From: Oenanthe sinensis
Lineage: Eukaryota > Streptophyta > Magnoliopsida > Apiales > Apiaceae
Length of the DNA stretch: 64,000 nt
Direction of reading: 5' to 3'
Assembly: GCA_028671895.1 (NCBI GenBank)
Contig: JAPMAC010000221.1
Span: forward strand, 3,720,001-3,784,000
Positions 34,013 to 46,004 of this stretch are shown piece by piece. The first letter of the stretch is position 1. The number at the start of each line of letters is the position of its first letter. Under the pieces are notes generated by a model. It had not been told where the DNA came from. It was given only the letters and a program-made list of their open reading frames with translations, and ran no database searches. The translations under genes and the position numbers were made by a program.

Positions 34013-36738
34013 AGTATATTACAAAAGTTATGTGACTTCGTGACATTTATTGTTCGAGGCATATACTTAAGATTAAAGCTCTAATATCACAGTTGGTTGA
34101 GAAATCCTATCCAATGGTAACTTTTGGAGATGATAGCAAAGGATGTACAAGGGATATGGCTATAATGTTTTTGGAATTGACATCAGTGGAAGCATCTTTC
34201 TTGTGGAAGGACTTAAGCACTATCTATAGGGCACTAGGGAATTCTTTGTCAAGGTTTTTCTAGAAAGCATTGAAAAGGAAAAGTGTTTGATCTCAAACAA
34301 GAAGGTTAGAAGCTCACTCAACTGAGAGTGAGAAATTTTGTTCGTAGCTGACATGGAATTTGTATGCAAAGGTGAATGAACTTTTCAGTAAAGCTTCATC
34401 AGTAAAGAGTTAGCTATGACATGAGAAGATCTCACACTTGGTGAACAAGACAATGGATTCTTTGATAAAGAAGAAATTGGTGAGAGGACTGCTTCAAATG
34501 GAATTCAACCAGAATGACATTTTAAAGTATGTCATATAGGGAAGTCAATGAAAATATCACACTGAAACAAATTATGTCATGGAAGAAATATGCTTAATGG
34601 GGGTTGATGACAACCCTAGTTATAATTTGGTGATGTTCGTGCATTCAACAGACAAAATGTCACAGATGGTGATTGATCACATCAGGAAGATCAAGTTAGA
34701 AGCAAAGTAAGTTGTGAGAACTTTGAAGTCAGATATTGGAATTGAATTTCGTGAATAAAGTTCTAAATGAAGTATGCACTTATAAAGGTACTTTGAAGCT
34801 GAAGCAATTAACACAGATGCTGCTTTAATCAACAAGATCGTGAAAAGACATCATATGAGTTAATGGCCAACCAGAAGCAAACACTGAAGCTCTTTCGTGT
34901 GTTTGGAGGAAACTGATATTTATTGAAGATTTAGATGAGTAACTTGACAGAAGTTAAGGCTCATGGAACAATTTCCCCGGCTGCTCAATGAAGTCGAAAG
35001 CTTTCAAGGCATAAATGATGTAAACCCAGAAGGTGATTGAAAGTCTGAATGTGTCGACCTACTACACCAAGCTCCCAAGCATTCAAATGAAAGATAATTC
35101 TGAATCTTTGAAGTTTTACATCCCGTCATAGTCAAATTATGATACTTATGTTTAAACTGAGGTTGCAGAAGGAATCAATGATAATGATGGTGACTCAAAT
35201 CCTATTAGTGGAAATGGTAGTGAAACTACACAACTCGTGAACTTTAACAGAATCCACTGAAAAAGATGAAGGATCTTCAACACATCCTAGCAGCAACTCA
35301 GGGGGAGCAAATAAAAGAAGGATCTACTAGTCGTACTCAACACAATGAAGATCAAAGGAATACATCAAGAACATATATGCCAAGACAAAAGGGTTGAAGT
35401 CAAAGTCAATCCTGGAGACTAGTTCTTAGTAAACCGGATTATTGAGTAAAGGCTAGAAGTGCTAATCAAATGAAGATATATATTTTTGGGACCCAACAAC
35501 CCAAAGAATACTGAAGATGCACTAATTGATCTAGATTGGGTGATTGAAAATGCAAGATGATCTCAATCAGTTTGAAGGAAGAAACTACTGAAGCTGGAAC
35601 CCAGACCACAAAAGTCGAAGCCAAAATTGGTACAACAATGGTTTATAGAAATTGGATGATTATTGGCATTGTTATAAGGGACAAAGCCAAACTGGTTGCT
35701 ACAGGTTACTATCAAGTAGAAGGTATCGATGATGATGGAAACATAATCTTCAGGACTTTCAAGATCAAATAGTAAGCACCAGTGACAAGACTTGATCCTT
35801 TTAGGACCTAACGATTGGGCATAAAAAGATGAGGACCTAACAGAGTTAGGGATTCAATCAAAATGTCAAGGACATGGTATGACACTCTAACTACTTATTA
35901 CTTGAAAATGATTTTTAATAGAGTCGTTATACATATATCTCTCTAGAATACATGGCACACATAATGTCATATATGTGCTAGTATAACATGATTATATTAT
36001 ATGTGGGTCTACTAATATAAATTTGGCAAGAGATTTTTGCTAAGTTAATGCAGAGTAGGTACAAAATGAGCATGTTGGAAGATTTGTAATTCTTTTTGGA
36101 TTATAAGTAATTCAAATGATTGATGACAATTAAAGTAAGTCAAGGATCTTTTGAAGATGCACAATTTGGAAGATTCTAGACCTGCCAAGAATTCATGCCA
36201 ACAGACCACTAAGCTTGATCAGGGTAAATCAGGTATATGAACTGAAGTGACAAGCTATATAGGTATGATCAGCTCATTACTTATTCAAGTGCATAAAGAC
36301 CATATATTTTATTCTCGATATGCCTATGTATAAGTTTCCAAGTGGATACTAGAGAATCTTATCTTATAACTAAGTTATGAATTATTAGATATCTTAGGGG
36401 ATCACCAATTCTCAGAATTAGGTACCCTAAAGATACTAGGTTTAATCTAATTGGCTATATACATATAGATAATGCAGGTTGTAAGAAAGATAGGGAAATC
36501 ATTCCAAGAAGTTGTCAATTTCATGGAAGAAGTTGGATTCTTGTTGAAATGATAGAAAGCATTCAACACACATAGTTGCAGCAAAGGCTAAACTTAAAGC
36601 AGCTAGTTTATGTGATGCTCTGATTTTCTAGACAATGAAACCACATCAACACCAACAACTCTGCTGGATATTCTCTACACCTGGAACAAGCTCATGGACA
36701 CCAGATATTATTTCTTTTGAGAGTTGTCCTTAGTAGAG

Positions 36739-37809
36739 GCTGGCTGGACAGTCTCACCCTTTCCAACCTTATTCTTCTGGCTTTCTTGATGTTGATCAGT
36801 TCCCTCACCCCCAACCACCACCTCACTCCCCTCAGTGGTTTTTCTTTTTTTAGATTTTTCAACAATAGTTTATTGAGAAACTGTTGAGGTGGTTTTCGTA
36901 GATTTGGACTTGGAGGGTTTTACAACTTGTATGGGAGGGATATGTGCATTTCCAACTCCCTCCATTGTTGCAGAAGGCAAAGAAAGATGTATTTCTACCT
37001 CAAGGAAAGAAAGATTGTGAGATTTAAGAAATACCTATACAAAAGGGAGATAAGTGAGGCACAACTTAGGGTGAGTTGATTCTCACCAGGTCCTTGAAAA
37101 CCCTTTTGTTTTGAGTCCATGCTTCCATTGTTTCCATGGCCTCTGTGATCTCATATTCTTCAACAGAGTGGTTAATAAACAACACAATGAATCTAGCAAA
37201 ATAGATGTTATTTTTCCTAAACTCTGTATTATCTAACTTAGCAATTAACTCATTTAGGAGCAATGTGCCAAGATCAAAATACTTATCAAATAGGATACTA
37301 TAAGCAATTTATTGCATACTAGTAGTAATAGCATCAAAATTGCTTATTTTTCCAGAAAATACCTTGATAATGGCATCAAATAAATAGCTCCATTATGTCC
37401 TTAAGTTCTTTCTAACTACCTCTCCTAAATTACAATCATTTTCAGCATAATTAACAGAAGATAACATATTCCTAATGTCTTCATCTTTAGGAATGGCATC
37501 ACAATTATTATTGGGAATTGCTAAGCATTCAGAGATAATAACACTAGTGAGAGTATACGGTGTACCTTTGCAAGTTTAAGAAATTACCTTCCCATCTTTT
37601 GACACTTCCGCAAAATTCTAAAACTCTTCCACCAGTTCACAAAGGATTGTTGGTGCTTCACTTAGTGCTTTGGAGAGTTTACATTCGCTCAAAAACTTCA
37701 CAAATGGATGAAAATCAGCAGGGGCATCCTCCATTTTTAAGAAGGCAATGAAGTTGTTCTGTTCATAGATGAAGCTTGTTGATGATTGGATTTTCTTTTG
37801 TGATGCCAT
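36739..37809 (-). pseudogene. Copia-3a accessory 3' frame, N-terminal part
   Basis: Starts with Met at 37809 (MASQKKIQSSTSFIYEQNNF). It aligns with the N-terminus at 49968 in Copia-3b, then with 37066-37263 (YFARFIVLFINHSVEEYEIT, AWTQNKRVFKDLVRI). Stops separate the pieces. It reads into a Thr/Ser/Lys-rich stretch and is broken at 36738 by Copia-2b. No known enzymatic motif. Confidence 0.72.
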
Positions 37810-38059
37810 TACTATTCTTGAATAGATTAGAGAAAGTGACTTGAAGAAGAAGAGTGAAAATTGCCTTAGGGTTCTTAGAGAGAAAAAACAAATAGATTGT
37901 TAAGAAAAAAAATAATGAGTAAAATGAAATAGAAAATGAACTTGCTATTTATATTTTTCAAGAATAAACTAACTTAAAATAAGTCACATCAATTAATTTT
38001 GCTATTTTAGTGAAAAAATAACCATTTGAAAATAAGGTAAATAGACATGCTTTAAATAG

Positions 38060-38580
38060 CAATTGACTTTATACATACAGGACTGTATATATTTATCGAT
38101 GGATAAAATAGAGCATCAATGGCTAATTTAGACAGTAGTCAATAGATGTTTGGAAACGAATAAAATTATATTACCATCGATGGATAATTACATCCATTGA
38201 TACACAATAACTAATTTATCAATCGATAAATAAATATTAGGGTAATTATATGTTGACAGATAAACATCCATCGATAGGTATATATTTTATCAGTTGATGA
38301 AATATATCCATCGATACACAATAACTAATTTATCAATTGATAAACAATTACCAGGATAATTATCTGTTAACAAATAAGCATCCATCGATACACAATAACT
38401 AATTTATCAATCGATAACCAATTATCAGGGTAATTATTTGTTGACAGATAAGCATCCATCGATAGGTATATATTTATCAGTTGATGAAATATACCCATCG
38501 ATAGCTGAAAAATATATATTGATAGTTAATCCATTTATCAATTGATCACATGGATTCAACAGATATATGTAAATAATGGT
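38060..38580. repeat. Spacer packed with ATCCATCGATRG / TTATCAATTGATAA motifs (Copia-3a)
   Basis: Between RNase H and the accessory frame. Phrases such as CATCCATCGATAGG, CACAATAACTAATTTATCAA and GATAAATAATTATC-type sequence recur in several imperfect tandem units of about 70-110 bp. The equivalent spacer in Copia-3b is 50205-50545. Non-coding. Confidence 0.7.
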
Positions 38581-38639
38581 TGCATTCAAAGAAATAAATA
38601 AAACTTGTTGGACGTTTTCAAAATTTAAGTGAAATTGAG

Positions 38640-41600
38640 CATATCTAATTCACAGACCAGTCTGTTAAAGGTAGATTCATCAAGTGGTTTAGTAAAAATA
38701 TCAGCAAGTTGTTATTCACTAGAGATAAAATGTAATTCAACTGTACCATTCATTATATGTTCCCTAATGAAATGATACCTTATGTCAATGTGTTTGGTTC
38801 TAGAATGTTGCACATGATTGTATGTTATTGCAATGGCACTTGTATTATCACAGAAAATAGGAATCTTGTTCATGTTGAACCCATAGTCAAATAACTAATT
38901 CCTCACCCACAATATTTGTGCATAGCAACTTCCAGCAGCAATGTACCCAGCTTCTGCAGTTGAAGTTGATACTGAGTGTTGCTTCTTACTAAACCATGAC
39001 ACAAGTTTGTTTCCTAGAAATTGATAGGTGCCTGTTGTACTTTTCATGTCTATTCTGTAACCTGCATAGTCTGTATCTAAGTAGGCTAATAGATCAAAAC
39101 CAGAATCTCTAGGATACCAAATACCTAAATTTGGTGTACCCTTGAGATATCTAAAAATTCTCTTAATGGCCACTAGAAGAGATTCTCTAGGATCAGCTTG
39201 AGATCTAGCACACAAGCATGTATAAATAGTTAATTACAACAGTGAGCCTACCATGCCACTATAACTTGAAATGTCCACCTTGGCTTTCTTAGTATTCAAT
39301 TCAAGTTTAGTATTAATGGCTATGAGAGTTTTTATAGAAGAACATTCTCTTAAGTCAAATTTCTTCAACAGGTCATGAATATACTTATTTTGATTTATAA
39401 AAATACTATTCTTAACTTGTTTGACTTGCAAACCAAGAAAGTAGGTAAGTTATCTCATCATGTTCATTTCATACTTACTTTGCATTAATTTAGCAAGCGT
39501 TTTACAAAGTCCCTCATCAATTGAGCCAAATATGATGTCATCCACATAAATTTGAACAAGAATAATTGACCCATTAACATTTCTATGAAATAAAGTTTTA
39601 TCTATAGTACCTCTTGTGAAGTGAATCTCAATGAGAAACTGAGATAAAGTATCATACTAGGCCCTTGGTGCTTGTTTCAAACCATAGAGTGCTTTGAGTA
39701 AATAGTAGACAAAGTCAATGAAATTTGGATCTTCAAAACCAGGATGTTGTTCCACATATACTTCTTCTTCTAATTTTCCATTAAAAAATGCACTCTTCAC
39801 ATCCATCTAGTAGAAATTTGCATGTGCAGCATAGGCTAGAAAAATTCTGATTTCTTCCAATCTTGCAGCTGGTGCAAAAGTCTCATCAAAATCAATTCCC
39901 TCTTCTTGTGAGTAACCATTTGCCACAAGCCTTGCCTTGTTTCTAGTCACAGTACCAGTTTCATCCATCTTGTTCCTGAATATCCATTTTGTACCAATTA
40001 CTGATCTGTCTTTTGGTTTGGGCACCAACTTTCATACTTTATTTCTTTCAATTTGATTGAGTTCCTCTTGCATAGCCAATATCCAATCAGGATCCTTTAG
40101 AACATGTTCAACTCTTTTAGGTTCTTCTTGAGATAGTAAGCTATTATACATGTACTCATTTTGAGTAGCACTCTTTTTTAGTACTTTTAATTTTACTAGA
40201 CATGTTTCTTCATCACTTTCTTCATGCATCTCATTTGATTCATTCTCAAATTGCAGTGTGCATGATTTTCTTCATCAAACAAGCCTTTAATCTTTTTATT
40301 ATCAAATACTACATGTACAGATTCTATAACAATGTGTAGTCTGAGTTTATAGACTCTGTAAGCTATACTTGATAGTTCATACCTAAAAAATATAGCTTCA
40401 TCAGCCTTAGCCTCAAATTTTCATAGATTTTCACCTTGATTTCTCAGGACATAGAATTTTCATCCAAAGACATGAAGAAACCCCACCTTAGGCTTTTTGT
40501 ATTTCTTAATCAATTGATATGGAGTGATTTCTTGTGCTTGATTCACTACGGAGATGTTCCAATATTATTCTAGCTGCTTCAATCAGTGTCCTATTTTTCC
40601 TTTCAATAACCCCATTTTGTTGAGGAGTTCTTGGTATAGAAAAAGTATGTATGATTCCTTTAGCTTCACAAAACTCCTTCAATGTAGAATTTTTGAATTT
40701 TGTTCCATTATCACTTCTTATTTTCTTTACATCCAACTCAAGACTCTTTTCAACTTCTCTGATATGTTTGATGATGAGCTCACTTGCTTCATCTTTTGAA
40801 TATAGGAAATAGGTCCATGAAAATCTTAAAAAGTCATCCACAATGACTAAGGCATACTTTTTCTTTGCTATGGACATGATGTAATAGCTCAAGTTATTTT
40901 TTAATTGATGATTAAAATTTTGACTTGAATGATGCCTTTCTTTGTTTGCCTTTTTGACAAGCATCACAAAGTCCATCTTTGACAAATTCCATATGTGGTA
41001 ATCTTCTCACTTGATTTTTCTTGACCAATTGATTTATGGCTTTGAAGTTTAAGTGAGCTAATTTCCTGTGCCATAACCAACTTTCATTTGTACTTACTTT
41101 TGAGAGAAGGTAAGTCATTGAATCTGCATTTGTTGAGTTGAAGTCAGCTATGTACACATTTTCTTTTCTATTCCCAGTCATTACTAGGCTTCTATTTTTC
41201 CTGTTAGAAATTATGCATGCTTTATTTGTGAATCAAAATTTATTTCCATCGTCATATAGTTGACTGATGCTTAGCAAATTGTGTCTTAAGCCATCAACTA
41301 GTGCAACAGGTTCAATGATGAAATTCTCTATTTAAGTCAAGCCATATCCCATGGTGTAACCCTTGCTGTCATCTCCAAAAGTTACTCCAAGGTTAGCTCT
41401 CTCCTCAAACTTTGTGAGCAGGGATTTATCTCTAGTCATGTGCCTTGAACATCCACTGTCCAAGTACCAAAGTTTCCTTCTTCTTCCCTGTACACATCCA
41501 AAAACAATCAAGTTGATTTTGGAACCCAAGTTGCCTTGGGTCCTTTCTTATTAGTTGCTACCTTTGGTTTGGTCTCCAACTTTTGTCCCTTTGTTTTAGG

Positions 41601-42714
41601 TGGTTTTAGTTCCACTTCAACTTTAGGTGTTGGATTCCTCACCTTAGGATTCTTAGTGCTAGTACTTGGATCATTCATGAATACAGGATTAGTAAAACTT
41701 GATGCATGAATATTTGAGTTCATGTTCCAAGACATAGGAGGGATATTCATGTTAGCAAATGAAAGATATGGATTAAACATGTAAGGCATAGATGTATATT
41801 GAGCATGAATAGCATGAGGACCAACTAATTGAGGAAAAACAAAATTTGCAGACATGTTAGGTATGACAGGCATGATAGATTTACAATGCACAGATAGATG
41901 ATTTTTACTACCACATTTAACACATATTTTTCTTGGAGCATACATGTCAGGTGTGTAGTTATTGTGTTTGTTTATGCCTATTTTACCATTTCTGTTATTT
42001 TTCTTTTTTTTACTAGGCTTAGTTTCAGGTTTTATCTTTTCTAATTTGTCCTTCAATTGATTCTTAGACAAATGTCCTATATTAACCTTCTTAGCTTGAT
42101 TTTTTGTTTTGGAGGAGCTAGCTTCAATCACAAATTTAACAGGTTTGTTAAGATTGGTTTTTAGAATAGATTGTTTAGCAGTTGATGATTATCCGTTGAG
42201 ACAGTATTATCAATCGATGGATAATCATTATCAGTTGATTCAGGATTAGCAATCGATTGCTCCTTGTCTAATGATTGATTTTCACCAACAACTAATTTCT
42301 TAAGTGTCTCAGACAACATGGTGAAAGAATTTGTTTCATGAATGTCATTCAACCTTTTGCTTGCTTTACTGGACCTATTTCATTTGTCAATAATTCTTAG
42401 TTCTTCTTCTAGCTGTTTTTTCAAAATTTATATCTTCCTTTTACACCCAACCAATTCCTCTCTAGCATCTCTGTTTTCTACCTTGAGTTTGTCCAATTGC
42501 ACTAGCTCATACTCTAAGTGTGTGTTTCTTTCAGTTAGAGAATCTATTGTGTATTTGAGTCTAGTGTTTTCTTTGTTCAAGGACTTAAGAGTGACATGCA
42601 AATTATACAACTCATTGGTCATTTCAGTAATAATATTATTGCATTCATCTTTAGATAACTCAGATAGATTAGTAGAAATTACTTGATTGATGGAGGAACT
42701 AGCTTCTTGGTCAT
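38640..42714 (-). pseudogene. Copia-3a gag-pol remnant
   Basis: Minus strand, broken into pieces: late Gag coiled coil (42428-42622, ELVQLDKLKVENRDAREE), an intact zinc knuckle CVKCGSKNHLSVHC in 41508-42131, protease WYLDSGCSRHM (41332-41529), GAG-pre-integrase WLWHRKLAHLNFKAINQL and the CDAC cysteines (40912-41181), integrase core (40506-40985: SDNG and GVIERKNRT keep the second Asp and the Glu, but the segment with the first Asp is deleted), RT start (39807-40028) and RNase H (38895-39215, AEAEY changed to AEAGY). Stops include TGG to TGA at 40029-40031. The 5' half of gag lies beyond the Gypsy-1 insertion. Dead copy. Confidence 0.87.
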
Positions 42715-42723
42715 TGTTAGACC

Positions 42724-42743
42724 CTTAGGCTTTTGAGCCTAAG
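42724..42743. repeat. Perfect hairpin at the LTR tip
   Basis: CTTAGGC, loop TTTTGA, GCCTAAG: 7-bp stem ten bases inside the LTR start. Confidence 0.7.
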
Positions 42744-42844
42744 TCTGGTACTACGGGCCGGGGTGGTGGCTTACTTGGGAGGCTTAAGACATTGGGTTTC
42801 AGCACCAGAGTTGCAAGCCAGGCATGAGGCTTGGTGTTGAGGTG

Positions 42845-42925
42845 AAGTTGGGGCACATGTGGCATATGGGGCACATGAGGTGTACATGGGACACATGAGG
42901 CACACATGGGGCGCATGGGGCACTT
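42845..42925. repeat. GGCACATG-type short repeats in Gypsy-1 U3
   Basis: GGGGCACATG, GGCATATG, GGCACATGAG and GGGGCGCATG recur about every 10-20 bases. A His/Pro/Cys-rich minus-strand frame over it is a repeat artefact. Confidence 0.7.
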
Positions 42926-43585
42926 GTGACTTATGAGAGCACTTGCACGAGTTGAATATGTCAAAGGCTTAGATCATGACAACAGAGGCAAAGGAATGCA
43001 TAGCCAGGCACAGACACAGGGAACATGTATTGTGGGCACACTTGATTCTAGAGGGGTCATGCAGCATGACACAAGGGTAAGAGAGGCAGGATTGGGTGAG
43101 ACTTGAACAAGGGCACAGCCGACTTAATAGAGAGACATCATTCACCATTAGTCCTCAATGACATAGAGGCGACATGGCAGACGAGTCTTAAGGAGTCAGA
43201 CATAGTGGGTTTAGCTAAGGCATGGTTCTATGGTGGAGCTGGATAGGTGATGCAATCAGTTGGGTCAGGGTTGGAGTGTGATGCAGGCATGACATGGATT
43301 CAATGTGCAAGATGGACTTAGGGTTATGCATATCATATGGATGAGCCTAGCTTATAAATAAGGAAAGTAAGTTAGGACATATCATAATTAATATGGTATA
43401 AGGCAATATCTTCTAATGGCGGAAATCAAGGGATGACTCAGCATATCTTTAGAGAATATTCTAGAAGGAGGATTATCCTTGGGAATATTCCAAAAGGAGG
43501 ATTTCGTGAGAGTGTATCAAGGAAGATCTTCGCCATAGATGGAAAGTTTAGATGGGCTTGAGTCATCCAATACCCGCTTAGCTGC

Positions 43586-43594
43586 CTATATAAG
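43586..43594 (+). promoter_or_regulatory. TATA box of Gypsy-1 LTR
   Basis: CTATATAAG followed by GAGGAG, about 210 bases before the poly(A) signal AATAAA (43797-43802). A good match to a plant TATA box; it would drive transcription into Gypsy-1 gag. Confidence 0.6.
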
Positions 43595-43796
43595 GAGGAG
43601 CTACTTCATTCCCAATTCATATTCATTCATTCACACTTGTTGAGAGAAGTGAGAGCAATATATAGAGAGAGCTATATAGAGTTCTAGAGAGAGAAAGAGC
43701 TTTGTAGTGAGACACTCTTGTATTGCTAGCAGTTAGTAGGTAGTTGTGCCGAGTTGTGACAAGCAGGCCTAGATTGTTAGATCATTTTTGTGGAGT

Positions 43797-43802
43797 AATA
43801 AA
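43797..43802 (+). terminator. Poly(A) signal in Gypsy-1 LTR
   Basis: AATAAA downstream of the TATA box, as expected near the R/U5 border. Confidence 0.45.
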
Positions 43803-44048
43803 AAGGTTGGGTGTTCCCCTTATATGCAAGTCTCATTTATATTGTGTAGTTATTACTATCCCATCTTGCAGGTATCGAGTTGTGAAGAATAAGGCCTAAG
43901 ATTTAGCTGTGCATTGCTGGCCAAGCTCTAGGCGTAGAGTTGGTGCTTCACTCAGCCAAAAAGTTTGAAAAATTAGTCGTTGGTCAATGCTTCCGCACGG
44001 CTGTGTGACACACACAGTTGGTATCTGAGTTGCGTTGAGAACGTTGAT

Positions 44049-44658
44049 ATGGCTAGTCCTACAGTTGCTTCTCTGAATGACAGAGTTACCAAACTTGAGG
44101 AGATGCTTGGTGAACCGCAGTCTGCCGATGTTGCACTAGTGCAAGAGCAATGTGCAACAATGAGGTCTGATATTGATCCAATCAGACGGATCCTAGAGAA
44201 TTACCTACGTGAAGCTGAGGGGAAAATTGCTGAGTTGGAGAATACTTCGGCGGAGCTTTATGAGGAGGTGACTATTCTGAGGAAGGCAGTGGTTGTTAGG
44301 GGTAGTACCTCGGGTGAAGCTACGAGAAATTTCAAGGTGCCAGAGCCTAAGTCATATGAGGGTGGCAGAGATGCTAAGGCATTGAAGAATTTCTTGTGGG
44401 ATATGGAGTAGTATTTCAAGGCAGCTCATATAGGTGATGGTAAACAAGTGACTGTGGCTAGTATGTTTCTTATAGGTGATGCCAAGTTATGGTGGCATAC
44501 GCATATGGATGATGTTGAAGGCTCAGGGAGACCCAAAATTGAGACTTGAGATGTCTTGAAGAAAGAGCTTAAGGAGCAATTCTTTCCTAATAATGTTGCA
44601 TGGGTGGCTAGGGAGAAGCTAAATCACATGAAGCAGATGAGAACTGTGCGAGATTATG
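44049..44658 (+). pseudogene. Gypsy-1 gag, N-terminal part
   Basis: Met at 44049 (MASPTVASLNDRVTKLEEML), 33 bases after the LTR; chosen over the further upstream open frame because that part is leader. Coiled-coil N-terminus, then a retrotransposon Gag domain (FKVPEPKSYEGGRDAKALKN; GDAKLWWHTHMDD; LKKELKEQFFPNNVAWVARE). Two in-frame stops, TAG at 44409-44411 (where Gln is usual) and TGA at 44547-44549 (where Trp is usual), look like single transitions. The frame is broken at 44658 by the Copia-3b LTR and resumes at 57627 after the duplicated TTATG. Capsid-type protein; non-functional. Confidence 0.85.
44654..44658. repeat. Target-site duplication of Copia-3b, left
   Basis: TTATG immediately left of the Copia-3b LTR, repeated at 57622-57626 on the right. 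Five bases is the standard Copia duplication. Confidence 0.95.
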
Positions 44659-45826
44659 TGTTATTTACCCTTAAGTACAATAATTTTGGAGAAGGGGGGG
44701 TTGAATACAAACTTAAGAACTACTTTCAATTCTTGCGGATTTAAGTTTATTCAACAACAGTGTTTGAGTGAATATTGAAAGAACTGATTGAACTAACAAG
44801 ATGGATAACAAAAGTATTGAAAAACAAAATACGCCGTATTAAAATTACTATTGGATTAGTTTTTCCACTAGTATGCTTTTTGCTTTCAAATAATCTTGGT
44901 AAAAATACCAAACTGCTTACAAAGTGTTTTTCTGCACAACAATGCTTACAATTTTTTTCACTCTCTTTCTACACTGTTACAAAGGACTACTAACTACTAT
45001 ATAGTAGTTTTCTTCTCATTCTATTTCCTATCGACAGATAACATTATAAATTACATTTTATAATGAATATATGAAAATAGAAATTAGCTACTTTCACACT
45101 CTTCATTAGACTATGTCTAGTCCTGAAAGTATCTTTGTCTTAATTCTTTCCTTGAACACTGTGTTGCCTTGAAAGTCTTCACAATCCTGACAGGATTATC
45201 TTCCAAGGATTCAGTTTCTGCACAGTTCCCTTCCTTTTATCGTTAACTAAATTGGGAAACCTTAATCAACTGATAAATGTTGTTAAGCTTTTCAGTTGAT
45301 TCTTCTTTGCTTATCCATCAATGGATAGGCTATCCATCGATCAATTGATGTATCGATGGATAATCGAGTTATCCATTGATTCCTTATCCATTGATGGTCT
45401 TCTATCCATTGATCGACTTTATCCATTGATGGTTTTTATTTGTTGATGACTTTTATTCGTTGAGCAGTGTCTTCATCCATCGACTCTAATATCTGTTGAT
45501 CACATCATTTGTGAGAATTCTGACTTAGAATATTTACAATTGATCAGCCATTCTTCACATCCATTGAGAAGCTATCAATTGAAGTCAAGTAACATCAGTC
45601 GATTACTTAACAGTATCCATTGAGGCAATACAATCAATTGATAATGAAACATGAATCAAATGTTACAATCCAATATACCAGTTGATAAACAAGCTTCAAC
45701 TGATAATCGGTTTCTTAGTCAATAGATATTTATAAGTCATATATCCATCGACAAGTTATAATGAATTTTAAATCCCTATTGAAATTCTAAGTAATTTGTT
45801 ATCATCAAAACTCATAATTCCTAACA
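44659..45826 (-). mobile_element. Copia-3b 3' LTR
   Basis: 1168 bp, TGTTAGGAAT ... GTAAATAACA on the minus strand. It has about 11 ATCCATYGAT-type motifs in 45300-45500. TATA-like CTACTATATAGTAG lies near 44994-45008. Confidence 0.92.
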
Positions 45827-45843
45827 ATCTCCCCCTATTTATG
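45827..45843 (-). promoter_or_regulatory. Polypurine tract of Copia-3b
   Basis: Minus strand AAATAGGGGGAGAT next to the 3' LTR; identical to 28087-28103. Confidence 0.87.
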
Positions 45844-46004
45844 AATATGTAAAATATGCATAAATTTTATGTTGATGATAACAAAACTCCTAAACATTTT
45901 CATTCTAGCAGGAATTTCAATATTGACAGAAGTAATTTGAGACAGAGTGATCAAATACCAATAAGAGATAAATTCTGACAATTTTGGTGTTGAATCTGAA
46001 TCTC

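Larger units (their letters stand above)
29734..36738 (+). mobile_element. Copia-2b: decayed Copia element, + strand, inside Copia-3a
   Basis: 5' LTR 29734-31563, primer-binding site 31566-31577, leader with AT tandem repeat, then decayed gag-pol to about 36738, where Copia-3a sequence resumes without a 3' LTR. It mirrors Copia-2a over about 7 kb. The 3' end of the element and about 1.5 kb of adjacent Copia-3a are missing together, which points to one deletion across the junction after insertion. Confidence 0.87.
31578..36738 (+). pseudogene. Copia-2b gag-pol remnant
   Basis: Decayed but ordered Copia internal region. Gag traces lie at 32560-33224 (ITANMDFRIQ-like; frame 33090-33278). An intron-like block spans 33225-34012. 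Protease region follows at about 34040-34150 (CSRHILKIK and VTFGDDSKGCTR; the active-site Asp is still readable but the following Ser-Gly is lost). Integrase traces run 34.2-35.0 kb. The acidic linker ends GNGSETTQLVNFNRIH at about 35260. RT N-terminus is at 35557-35772 (DKAKLVATGYYQVEGID). The RT core with its YVDD box is missing. RNase H traces (YPKDTRFNLIGY) are at about 36390-36550. Many stops. Non-functional; the Copia order is clear from these motifs and the match to copy 2a. Confidence 0.78.
26910..42714 (-). mobile_element. Copia-3a: Sirevirus-like Copia element, minus strand, split by Copia-2b and cut by Gypsy-1
   Basis: Reading right to left: late gag (42714 down), zinc knuckle, protease, integrase, RT, RNase H (to about 38640), a spacer, a long extra 3' frame (37809-36739, resuming 29700-28260), polypurine tract (28087-28103) and 3' LTR (26910-28086). 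The same order is seen in Copia-3b. Copia-2b lies at 29734-36738. Copia-3a lacks the part equivalent to about 47.39-48.89 kb of Copia-3b at this join, so a deletion accompanied or followed that insertion. At 42714 gag is broken by the Gypsy-1 LTR; the 5' LTR is not in the window. UBN2-type Gag, gag-pol order and an added 3' frame fit the plant-specific Sirevirus group; assignment is inferred. Confidence 0.85.
42715..44016 (+). mobile_element. Gypsy-1 5' LTR, inserted into Copia-3a gag
   Basis: Begins TGTTAGACCC directly after Copia-3a gag sequence and ends around ACACACA before a primer-site-like GTTGGTATCTGAG. It contains a terminal hairpin (42724-42743), a GGCACATG-rich repeat (about 42845-42925), a TATA box (43586-43594) and a poly(A) signal (43797-43802), in the order expected of U3-R-U5. 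About 1.3 kb. The 3' end is placed from the primer site and may be off by a few bases. Confidence 0.8.

Noticed and set aside
40506..40799. Plus-strand frame at 40554-40799 as a gene
   Set aside because: Antisense shadow of the Copia-3a integrase core; the same shadow occurs at 52948-53130 opposite Copia-3b integrase.
42725..42964. Minus-strand His/Pro/Cys-rich frame
   Set aside because: Arises from the GGCACATG repeats inside the Gypsy-1 LTR; no homology-like motif or conserved start.
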